From CAXSBR01 sp964236495 (GTDB taxonomy: Bacteria > Actinomycetota > Actinomycetes > Mycobacteriales > Jatrophihabitantaceae), in NCBI GenBank assembly GCA_964236495.1, contig CAXSBR010000003.1, positions 186,001-250,000 of the forward strand: 64,000 bases of DNA. Direction: 5' to 3'. This document shows, piece by piece, positions 41,796 to 48,981 of the stretch (positions are counted from its first letter, which is position 1; every line of letters starts with the position of its first letter). The notes under the pieces were generated by a model that searched no databases, was not told the DNA's origin, and was given only the letters and a program-made list of their open reading frames with translations. The position numbers and the translations under genes were made by a program.

Positions 41796-42638
41796 ATGAT
41801 TACGAATCCGGCGCGCGTGGTGCAGCAGGAGGAGCCGAAGCTGGACTTCAGCACCTCGATGACCTACGGCGACTATCTGGATCTGGACGCACTGCTCACC
41901 GCGCAACATCCGCGCTCACCGTCACACAACGAGCTGCTGTTCATCGTGCAGCACCAGACCAGCGAGCTGTGGATGAAGCTGATGCTCCACGAGCTGAATG
42001 CTGCTATCGGCTGCGTGGCTGGTGACGAACTCGGCGATACGTTCAAGATGTTGGCGCGGGTGAGCAAGATCTTCGAGCAGCTGGTGCACGCCTGGGACGT
42101 GCTCGCCACGATGACTCCCTCGGAATACAGCGAGATGCGGCCCTTCCTGGCCAGTTCGAGCGGATTCCAGAGCTGGCAGTACCGCTGCATCGAGTTCGCG
42201 CTGGGCAACAAGAACGCGGCGATGCTCAAGCCGCATGAGCACCGGGCGGACCTGCTCGCCCAGGTGGAGCAAGCTTTTCAGGCGCCGTCGCTGTATGACG
42301 AGGCGCTGCGGTTGCTGGCCCGGCGTGGGCTCGCCATTCCCGCCGGGGCGTTAGATCGCGACTGGACCCAGCAGTACCAACGCAGTGACGCCGTGGAACA
42401 GGCCTGGTTGGTGGTGTACCGAGATCCACAGAAGTATTGGGACCTCTATCAGCTGGGCGAGGAGCTCACCGACCTCGAGGACGCGTTTCGGCTCTGGCGC
42501 TTCCGTCACGTGACGACTGTCGAGCGCGTCATCGGCTTCAAGCGCGGCACCGGCGGCACCGGCGGTGTGCCCTACCTGCGCAGGATGCTGGATGTGGTGC
42601 TGTTCCCCGAGATTTGGAATCTCCGCTCGGATCTCTAA
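41796..42638 (+). CDS. kynA: Tryptophan 2,3-dioxygenase
   Basis: 280 residues, full length for bacterial TDO. MTYGDYLDLDALL, NELLFIVQHQTSELWMK (active-site His and Phe region), SGFQSWQYRCIEFALGNK and the C-terminal GTGGVPYLRRMLD heme-pocket loop are all present. The cytosolic heme enzyme opens tryptophan to N-formylkynurenine. GGGAGG ribosome site. No kynureninase or formamidase is in the window, so the downstream pathway must be elsewhere. It is followed by the tandem-repeat region and is convergent with the TIGR03960 gene. Confidence 0.96.
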   Translation: MITNPARVVQQEEPKLDFSTSMTYGDYLDLDALLTAQHPRSPSHNELLFIVQHQTSELWMKLMLHELNAAIGCVAGDELGDTFKMLARVSKIFEQLVHAWDVLATMTPSEYSEMRPFLASSSGFQSWQYRCIEFALGNKNAAMLKPHEHRADLLAQVEQAFQAPSLYDEALRLLARRGLAIPAGALDRDWTQQYQRSDAVEQAWLVVYRDPQKYWDLYQLGEELTDLEDAFRLWRFRHVTTVERVIGFKRGTGGTGGVPYLRRMLDVVLFPEIWNLRSDL

Positions 42639-42698
42639 CCCGGACCGAATGCCCTGATCGGCAGCGAGACCTGGTCACGTCACTGGTGCATGCCCGGT

Positions 42699-43150
42699 GC
42701 TTTGCTGCTCTGACTTGCGCCACGAGACGTCTCAGCTGCAAGTTCGGCCAGCAAAGCCGGCCGTCCGACGCCGCGCCCGGCACGATGCCGCTACAGGCAC
42801 GATGCTGGGCCACTTTGCGGCTCAGGTCTTGTCACTGCAAGTACGGGCAGCAACGCAGTCCGTATCGACGCCTCGCCGGGCACGATGCTGGGCCACTTTG
42901 CGGCTCAGGTCTTGTCACTGCAAGTACGCGCAGCAACGCAGTCCGTATCGACGCTTCGGCCGGCACGATGCTGGGCCAACTTGCGGCTCAGGTCTTGTCA
43001 CTGCAAGTACGCGCAGCAACGCAGCCCGTATCGACGCTGCTCCCGGCAGGATGCCTCGCCCGGCACGATGCTGCCGGCACGATGCTGCCGGCACGATGCT
43101 GGGCCAACTTGCACGTGGATGAACCTCAGAGGCAAGTTTGCGCAGCAAAG
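42699..43150. repeat. Tandem array of 83-bp repeats with internal dyads
   Basis: Three nearly identical units begin at 42796, 42879 and 42962 (period exactly 83 bp), each starting GGCACGATGCTGGGCCA. Each holds ACTTGC/ACTTTGC ... GCAAGT inverted arms about 20 bp apart. Diverged units flank them: 42699-42758, with an outer stem GCTTTGCTG/CAGCAAAGC, and about 43104-43150, with AACTTGC/GCAAGTT. At 43062, 43076 and 43090 a 14-bp piece (ggcacgatgctgcc) is itself triplicated. The 588-bp gap between tdo and the TIGR03960 gene contains no credible gene. Units abut without spacers, so it is not CRISPR. Confidence 0.9.
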
Positions 43151-43226
43151 CGGGGACCGAGCAGGTGAATCGGGGACCGCCGGTGTACTGCTGTTCAACA
43201 GCTGCTGGCGAAACGGCCAGCCAGGC

Positions 43227-45155
43227 TTAGGCGGGCTTGGCGGCCAGCGGCAGCAGCGAGCGGCCGGTCGGCCCGATCTGGATGTCGGTGCCCATGGTCG
43301 GGCACACGCCGCAGTCGAAGCACGGCGTCCAGCGGCAGTCGTCCTGCTCGAACTCGGTCATCGAGTCCTGCCAGTCGTCCCACAGCCACTGCTTGTCCAG
43401 GCCCGAGTCCAGGTGGTCCCAGGGCAACACCTCGTCCTCGAAGCGCTCGCGGGTGGTGAAGAAGTCGACGTCCAACCCCTGGGGCGCAAGCACCGTCTGC
43501 GCCGCAGTCATCCATCTGGCGAAGGAGAAGTGCTCGCTCCAGCCGTCGAAGCGGGCGCCGTCGCGCCAGGCCTGCTCGATAACCGCACCGACGCGACGGT
43601 CCCCGCGCGAGAGCAGCCCCTCCACCAGCGACGGCTCGCCGTCGTGGTATCGCATGCCGATGTTGCGGCCCAGGGAGCGGTCGGCGTTGATGGCCTCGCG
43701 CAGCTTGCGCAGCCGCGCGTCCACCGTCGCCGGATCGCACTGCGCGGCCCACTGGAATGGGGTGTGCGGCTTGGGCACGAACCCGCCGATGGAGACCGTG
43801 CAGCGGATATCCTTGCTGCCCGTCGCCGCCCGGCCGGCGCGGATGACGTCGTGCGCCATCTCGGCGATCTCCAGCACGTCCTCGTCGGTCTCGGTGGGCA
43901 GCCCGCACATGAAGTACAGCTTCACCTGCCGCCAGCCCTGGGTGTAGGCGGCGGTGACGGTGCGGATCAGATCGTCCTTGCTGACCATCTTGTTGATGAC
44001 GCGGCGCAGACGCTCCGAGCCACCTTCAGGCGCGAACGTCAGACCCGAGCGGCGGCCGTTGCGGCTGAACTCGTTGGCCAGGTCGATGTTGAACGCGTCC
44101 ACGCGGGTGGAGGGCAGCGACAGCGACACCTTAGAGTCCTCGTACCGGTCGGCGAGCTGCTTTGCCAGCGGGCCGATCTCGGAGTGGTCCGCGCTCGACA
44201 GCGACAGCAGCCCGACCTCATCGAAGCCGGTCGCGGCGAGCCCGTTGCGCACCATTTCCCCGATGCCTTCGATCGAGCGTTCCCGCACTGGCCGGGTGAT
44301 CATGCCGGCCTGGCAGAACCGGCAGCCGCGGGTGCAGCCGCGGAAGATCTCGACGCTCATCCGCTCGTGCACCGATTCGGCCAGCGGCACCAGCGGCGTC
44401 TTGGGGTACGGCCAGGCGTCCAGATCCATCACGGTGTGCTTGGACACGCGCGCGGGCACCGTGTCGTACTTCGGCAGAACGGCGGCGATGCGGTGGTCCG
44501 AGGCGTAGGTGACGCCGTAGAGCGACGGCACGTAGACCCCGCCGGTCGCCGCGAGCCGGAGCAGCAGCCCGGTGCGCCCGTCCGGAGAGCCGGCCAGCTT
44601 GTGCTCGCGCACGATGTCGGTGATCGCGCCCACGATCTGCTCGCCGTCGCCGAGCACGGCTGCGTCGATGAAGTCGGCGATCGGCTCGGGGTTGAACGCC
44701 GCGTGCCCGCCGGCGATCACCAGCGGGTGCTCGTCGGTGCGGTCGACAGCGTGCAGCGGAATGCCGGACAGGTCCAGCGCTGAGAGCAGGTTGGTGTAGC
44801 CCAGTTCGGTGGAGAACGACACGCCCAACAGATCGAACGCGGCCACGGGACGGTGTCCGTCCACAGTGAACTGGCCGATACCGTTCTCGCGCAGCAGCTT
44901 CTCCAGGTCTGGCCAGATGGCGTAGGTGCGCTCGGCCAGGGCGTCGGAACGCTCGTTGATCAGCTCGTACAGGATCTGGACGCCCTGGTTCGGCAGCCCG
45001 ACCTCATAGGCGTCGGGATACATCAACGCCCAGTGCACGACGACGTCGTCCCACTGCTTGACCCGCGAGTTGAGCTCGCCGCCGACGTACTGGATGGGCT
45101 TGCTGACCCTCGGCAGCAACGGCTCCAGACGAGGGAAGAGGGATTCGACGGTCAC
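43227..45155 (-). CDS. TIGR03960 family B12-binding-domain radical SAM protein
   Basis: 642 residues. An N-terminal cobalamin-binding-like domain (about 35-200) precedes the radical SAM core with CTRGCRFC (Cys 274, 278, 281), GFDEVGLLSLSSADH and FAPEGGSERLRR. A C-terminal CGVC motif (about 622-625) could hold another metal. It probably acts with the TIGR03936 protein, with which it is often adjacent or fused; the substrate is unproven. GTG start with TACCCT at 45164-45169, 8 nt upstream. Confidence 0.93.
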   Translation of the reverse strand: MTVESLFPRLEPLLPRVSKPIQYVGGELNSRVKQWDDVVVHWALMYPDAYEVGLPNQGVQILYELINERSDALAERTYAIWPDLEKLLRENGIGQFTVDGHRPVAAFDLLGVSFSTELGYTNLLSALDLSGIPLHAVDRTDEHPLVIAGGHAAFNPEPIADFIDAAVLGDGEQIVGAITDIVREHKLAGSPDGRTGLLLRLAATGGVYVPSLYGVTYASDHRIAAVLPKYDTVPARVSKHTVMDLDAWPYPKTPLVPLAESVHERMSVEIFRGCTRGCRFCQAGMITRPVRERSIEGIGEMVRNGLAATGFDEVGLLSLSSADHSEIGPLAKQLADRYEDSKVSLSLPSTRVDAFNIDLANEFSRNGRRSGLTFAPEGGSERLRRVINKMVSKDDLIRTVTAAYTQGWRQVKLYFMCGLPTETDEDVLEIAEMAHDVIRAGRAATGSKDIRCTVSIGGFVPKPHTPFQWAAQCDPATVDARLRKLREAINADRSLGRNIGMRYHDGEPSLVEGLLSRGDRRVGAVIEQAWRDGARFDGWSEHFSFARWMTAAQTVLAPQGLDVDFFTTRERFEDEVLPWDHLDSGLDKQWLWDDWQDSMTEFEQDDCRWTPCFDCGVCPTMGTDIQIGPTGRSLLPLAAKPA

Positions 45156-45163
45156 GGTGCCTC

Positions 45164-45169
45164 AGGGTA
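45164..45169 (-). promoter_or_regulatory. Putative -10 of the TIGR03960 gene
   Basis: TACCCT on the minus strand, 8 nt before the GTG start, without a clear Shine-Dalgarno. Confidence 0.3.
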
Positions 45170-45348
45170 CGGCGCCTGACCACCGCCGGCGGTTCGTTGC
45201 GTTTGCGCTGCCGTGCGCCATGCCTGACGTGGGGTAGGGACGCACTGCCGGCGCGGCGCGGGTGCAGAATCAAGCAGTCGCTGAAAACACAGCGGCGGCG
45301 TCCGTCCGACGCCCGCACTGCCCATACCGTCACGACCGAGGAGCCCTC

Positions 45349-45804
45349 ATGACCACCGTCGAAGAATCCATCGATGTCGACGTTCCCATCGCCACCGTCT
45401 ACAACCAGTGGACGCAGTTCGAGTCGTTTCCGCAGTTCATGGACGGCGTCGAGTCGATCAACCAGATCGACGACACCCACACGCACTGGAAGACCAAGGT
45501 CGGCGGGATCGAGCGGGAGTACGACACAGAGATCACCGAGCAGCACCCCGAGGAGCGGGTGGCGTGGCGCTCGACCGATGGCACCACCAACGCCGGCGTC
45601 GTCACCTTCCACAAGATCGCCGCAGACAAGACACGGCTGATGGTCCAAATCGACTGGGCACCGTCGGGTCTGATCGAGAAGGCCGGCGCGGTCCTGGGCG
45701 TGGACGATCACCGCGTCAAGGCCGACCTCAAGCGGTTCAAGGCGTTCATCGAAGCTCAGGGCACCGAGACCGGCGCCTGGCGTGGAGACGTTCCGCGCGA
45801 CTGA
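45349..45804 (+). CDS. SRPBCC family protein (polyketide cyclase/START-like)
   Basis: 151 residues from the ATG with GAGGAG upstream. ESIDVDVPIATVYNQWTQFESFPQFMDGVESI is the start of the helix-grip fold, and VTFHKIAADKTRLMVQIDW the central sheet. These proteins bind hydrophobic ligands in a cavity; the ligand here is unknown. Single gene, divergent from TIGR03960, closed by a hairpin shared with the convergent MBL gene. Confidence 0.9.
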   Translation: MTTVEESIDVDVPIATVYNQWTQFESFPQFMDGVESINQIDDTHTHWKTKVGGIEREYDTEITEQHPEERVAWRSTDGTTNAGVVTFHKIAADKTRLMVQIDWAPSGLIEKAGAVLGVDDHRVKADLKRFKAFIEAQGTETGAWRGDVPRD

Positions 45805-45834
45805 CGTTCAGCTTCGGCGTGTGTTCTGTGGTTC

Positions 45835-45866
45835 GGGCCGGAGGCCGTTCAGCACGACTCCGGCCC
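45835..45866. terminator. Bidirectional hairpin between convergent genes
   Basis: GGGCCGGAG (45835-45843) and CTCCGGCCC (45858-45866) form a perfect 9-bp stem. It lies 31 bp after the SRPBCC stop and about 70 bp after the MBL stop on the other strand. There is no T-run. Confidence 0.6.
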
Positions 45867-45936
45867 GGCCCGGACGGCGCTCGATCGACGCGCCCGAACA
45901 CCGGCCGGAGGTCGTGCAGACGGCTCGGCCCAAGGC

Positions 45937-46566
45937 TCAGTGCCCGCGCTCGATCCACGCCTGCACGTCGCCGGCCTCGGCGCCGATGGTGGTGTCCGGG
46001 CCGTGGCCTGGGTGGACCGTGGTGTCAGCGGGCAGGGTCAACAACCGCCGTTGGATCGACTCGAGGATCGTGTCGAAGCTGCTGAACGAGCGGCCCGTCG
46101 CGCCCGGCCCGCCCTGGAACAGGGTGTCGCCGGTGAACACCGAGCTCAGGGCCGGGGCGTAGAAACACACCGCGCCGGGCGAGTGACCGGGTGTGTGCAG
46201 CACGTGCACCGGCTCACCGGCCACGGTGAGGACGTCGCCATCGGCCAGCGGCGCGTGCGACCGGCCCGGGAAGGTCAGGTTCCAGAGCACGTCGTCGTCG
46301 GGGTGCAGCCGAACCGGCGCCTGCGTGGCCGCCGACAGCTCGGGCGCCACGGTCACGTGGTCGTCGTGGGCGTGCGTGCAGGCGATAGCGATCACCCGCC
46401 GGGTTCCGACCGCGTCCAGGATCGGCTGCGCCCGGTGCGCCGCATCGACCACGAGGACCTCGTCGTCGTCACCGACCAGCCACACATTGTTGTCGACGTC
46501 CCAGGTGCCGTCGTCGAGTGAGAACGTTCCCGACGTGACAACCTTCTCGACCCGCAGCCCACTCAC
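45937..46566 (-). CDS. MBL-fold hydrolase next to mycothiol formaldehyde dehydrogenase
   Basis: 209 residues from GTG 46566. Metal ligands: THAHDDH (about 65), HTPGHS, and GD in FTGDTLFQGG; this is a glyoxalase II-type fold. The neighbour is the S-(hydroxymethyl)mycothiol dehydrogenase, and this pairing is common in actinobacteria, where the hydrolase is thought to release formate from S-formylmycothiol (inference). A longer start, GTG 46614, would overlap the dehydrogenase stop and add 16 residues encoded by a small duplicated segment. Confidence 0.88.
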   Translation of the reverse strand: MSGLRVEKVVTSGTFSLDDGTWDVDNNVWLVGDDDEVLVVDAAHRAQPILDAVGTRRVIAIACTHAHDDHVTVAPELSAATQAPVRLHPDDDVLWNLTFPGRSHAPLADGDVLTVAGEPVHVLHTPGHSPGAVCFYAPALSSVFTGDTLFQGGPGATGRSFSSFDTILESIQRRLLTLPADTTVHPGHGPDTTIGAEAGDVQAWIERGH

Positions 46567-46618
46567 TGGCTGTCTATGAGTTCCGCTCCTCGCTTCGCTG
46601 CGATGCTCACTCACTGGC
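46561..46618. repeat. 10-bp direct repeats flanking a 38-bp segment
   Basis: ACTCACTGGC occurs at 46561-46570 and 46609-46618. The segment between (tgtctatgag...gatgctc) contains cgctcctcgcttcgctgcg. One copy carries the last codons of the dehydrogenase and the other the start of the hydrolase, so the structure looks like an insertion or duplication at the gene junction. Confidence 0.6.
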
Positions 46619-47701
46619 GAACTCCACGACCGAGCGCAGTACCTCGCCCCGCTGCATCTTGTCGAACGCGGCCTCCACGTCGCCCAAGCCGATCCGCTCA
46701 CTGACGAAGGCGTCGAGGTCGAAGCGGCCCTGCAGGTACAGATCGATCAGCATCGGGAAGTCGCGGCTGGGCAGGCAGTCGCCATACCACGACGACTTCA
46801 GGGACCCGCCCCGGCCGAACACGTCGATCAGCGGCAGTTCCAGCATCGAATCCGGCGTCGGAACGCCCACCAGCACGACGGTGCCCGCGAGGTCGCGAGC
46901 ATAGAAGGCCTGCTTGTAGGTTTCCGGCCGGCCGACCGCGTCGATGACGACGTCGGCGCCGTTGCCGCCGGTCAGCGCCTGGATCGCCTCCACCACGTCG
47001 CCGTCGGTGGCGTTGACTAGATGCGTCGCACCCAGGCCCTGGGCCCACTGCAGCTTGGTCGCGTCGACATCGACGGCGATGATGGTGCCCGCACCGGCCA
47101 GCCGCGCACCGGCGATGGCGGCGTTGCCCACACCGCCGCAGCCGATCACCGCGACGCTCTGCCCACGCCTGACCGCACCGGTGTTGACAGCGGCACCGAA
47201 GCCCGCCATCACGCCGCAGCCGAGCAGTCCCGCGGCCGCTGGGGATGCACTCGGATCGACCTTGGTGCACTGGCCCGCCGCCACGAGCGTCTTCTCGGCG
47301 AACGCGCCGATGCCCAGCGCCGGGCTCAGCTCGGTGCCGTCGGTCAACGTCATCTTCTGGGTGGCGTTGGCGGTGTCGAAGCAGTACCACGGCTCGCCCC
47401 GGCTGCACGCCCGGCACTGCCCGCACACCGCCCGCCAGTTCAGAATGACGAAGTCGCCGGGCGCGACGTCAGTGACGCCGGCACCGACGGACTCCACGAC
47501 GCCCGCCGCCTCATGGCCGAGCAGGAACGGGAAGTCGTCGTTGATTCCGCCGTCGCGGTAGTGCAGGTCGGTGTGGCACACCCCGCACGCCTGGACTTGC
47601 ACGACGGCCTCACCCGGCCCCGGATCGGGCACCACGACGGTCTCCACGGTGACCGGCTGCCCCTTACCGCGGGCGACGACTGCCTGGACATGCTGGCTCA
47701 C
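46607..47701 (-). CDS. S-(hydroxymethyl)mycothiol dehydrogenase
   Basis: 364 residues from GTG 47701 (AAGGAG five bases upstream). A zinc-dependent class III alcohol-dehydrogenase-like protein: CGVCHTDLHYRDGG catalytic zinc site, GHEAAGVVESVG, a structural zinc cluster CGQCRACSRGEPWYC, and Rossmann GCGGVGNAAI. The SRGEPWYCFDTANATQKM block and the adjacent MBL gene fit the mycothiol-dependent formaldehyde dehydrogenase. It oxidises the formaldehyde-mycothiol adduct with NAD. A different alcohol substrate cannot be excluded by sequence alone. The frame is open to 47770. Confidence 0.92.
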   Translation of the reverse strand: MSQHVQAVVARGKGQPVTVETVVVPDPGPGEAVVQVQACGVCHTDLHYRDGGINDDFPFLLGHEAAGVVESVGAGVTDVAPGDFVILNWRAVCGQCRACSRGEPWYCFDTANATQKMTLTDGTELSPALGIGAFAEKTLVAAGQCTKVDPSASPAAAGLLGCGVMAGFGAAVNTGAVRRGQSVAVIGCGGVGNAAIAGARLAGAGTIIAVDVDATKLQWAQGLGATHLVNATDGDVVEAIQALTGGNGADVVIDAVGRPETYKQAFYARDLAGTVVLVGVPTPDSMLELPLIDVFGRGGSLKSSWYGDCLPSRDFPMLIDLYLQGRFDLDAFVSERIGLGDVEAAFDKMQRGEVLRSVVEFASE

Positions 47702-47802
47702 ACGGGGCTCCTTGTGCTGGACGGTGGGTGTACGGCGAGGCTGGGTGGCACGGCAAGCTCGGTGGTGCATCGATCACGGGCGAGCAGTGCTGGCTCGCGC
47801 CG

Positions 47803-48981
47803 TCAGGCTCGTTGGCCGCGCCGGACCGACTGCATCAGCCCGATAGCCAGCGCACCCGCGAACATCGACGACCCACCGTAGGACACGAAGGGCAGCGGCA
47901 GTCCGGTGACCGGCGTGATGGACAGATTCATGCCCACGTTCTCGAAGACCTGGAAGGCGAACCAACTGACGACGCCCACACACACCAGCCGTCCGATCAG
48001 GTCCGCGCGGGCGGCGATGTGCAAGCCCCGCCACAGCAGAACACCGTACAGAGCGATGATCAGCGCAGCGCCGACGAAGCCCAGCTCCTCGCCCGCCGTG
48101 CTGAAGATGAAGTCGGTCTGTTGCTCGGGCACCACGCCGGCCGATGTCTGCGCGCCGTGGAACAAACCCTGACCCAGCCAGCCACCGTGGGCGATGGCGA
48201 TCCGGGCCTGCGCCACGTTGTATCCGGCACCCTGGACGTCGGCGTCGGGATGGGCGAACGCGGAGAACCGCTGGAGCTGGTACTGCGCCAGTACACCGGC
48301 CTTGACGGCGACGACGGCCCCCAGCACGCCCAGCATCAGCAACCCGAGCGTCCACCGGGCCGGTACGCCGGCGGCCAACAACAAGCCGAAGACGGCCGTG
48401 CCCACGACCATCGCCGACCCCAGATCGGGTTGCAACATGATCAGGAACAGCGGAATCACGCTCAGGGCCAGCGCATCCCGCACATCGCGCGCGCGGGGCG
48501 GTGCGTCCACGGGCCGGCCGATGGCGCGCTGGCCGAACAGCACCGCCAACCCGACGATCAGCCCCAGCTTGGCATATTCGGCGGGTTGGATCTCCAGGCC
48601 CGCGCCGATGCGGATCCAGGCGTGCGCGCCGTTGATCGTCGTGCCCAGGAAGAGCACGGCTACCAGAGCCAGGCAGCTGCCCAGGTAGAGAACCGGGCCC
48701 AGCAGCCGCAACGACCGCGCATCGATCCGCGCGGCGAACACCGCCAGCACGGTCGCCAGGGCCACGTTGAACATGTGCCGGTACAGGTAGGCCTGCGGAT
48801 TGGCGCCCAATGCCCGCTGCGGCGCCCGGGTCGCCGACCACACCAGCAGCGCGCCCACCACCGCCAGCGCCAAGGCGGCGCCCGCGAGGAGCCAGTCGGT
48901 TCCTCGGTCGTCGCCGCGCCGCCGGGGTCCGGCGCCGGGCAGCGGCTGCAGCCGCCGGGAGCCGGCGGTGAGCAGGGTCAT
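47803..48981 (-). CDS. rodA: Rod-shape SEDS glycosyltransferase RodA
   Basis: 392 residues, ten membrane segments. SEDS motifs: HAWIRIG and IQPAEYAKLG, QPDLGSAMV, and the C-terminal GLPLPFVSYGGSSM. It polymerises lipid II into glycan strands with its cognate PBP. It is the last gene of the mreBCD-mrdA-rodA operon; the ATG overlaps the mrdA stop (ATGA). A weak GCGAGC/GCTCGC hairpin lies at about 47780-47798 after the stop. Confidence 0.95.
   Translation of the reverse strand: MTLLTAGSRRLQPLPGAGPRRRGDDRGTDWLLAGAALALAVVGALLVWSATRAPQRALGANPQAYLYRHMFNVALATVLAVFAARIDARSLRLLGPVLYLGSCLALVAVLFLGTTINGAHAWIRIGAGLEIQPAEYAKLGLIVGLAVLFGQRAIGRPVDAPPRARDVRDALALSVIPLFLIMLQPDLGSAMVVGTAVFGLLLAAGVPARWTLGLLMLGVLGAVVAVKAGVLAQYQLQRFSAFAHPDADVQGAGYNVAQARIAIAHGGWLGQGLFHGAQTSAGVVPEQQTDFIFSTAGEELGFVGAALIIALYGVLLWRGLHIAARADLIGRLVCVGVVSWFAFQVFENVGMNLSITPVTGLPLPFVSYGGSSMFAGALAIGLMQSVRRGQRA

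Noticed and set aside
42796..43044. CRISPR array
   Set aside because: Repeats are contiguous with an 83-bp period and no unique spacers; no cas genes nearby.
42885..44783. Open frame reading out of the 83-bp repeats into the TIGR03960 region
   Set aside because: It is antisense to a clear radical SAM gene and starts in repeat DNA; no motif.
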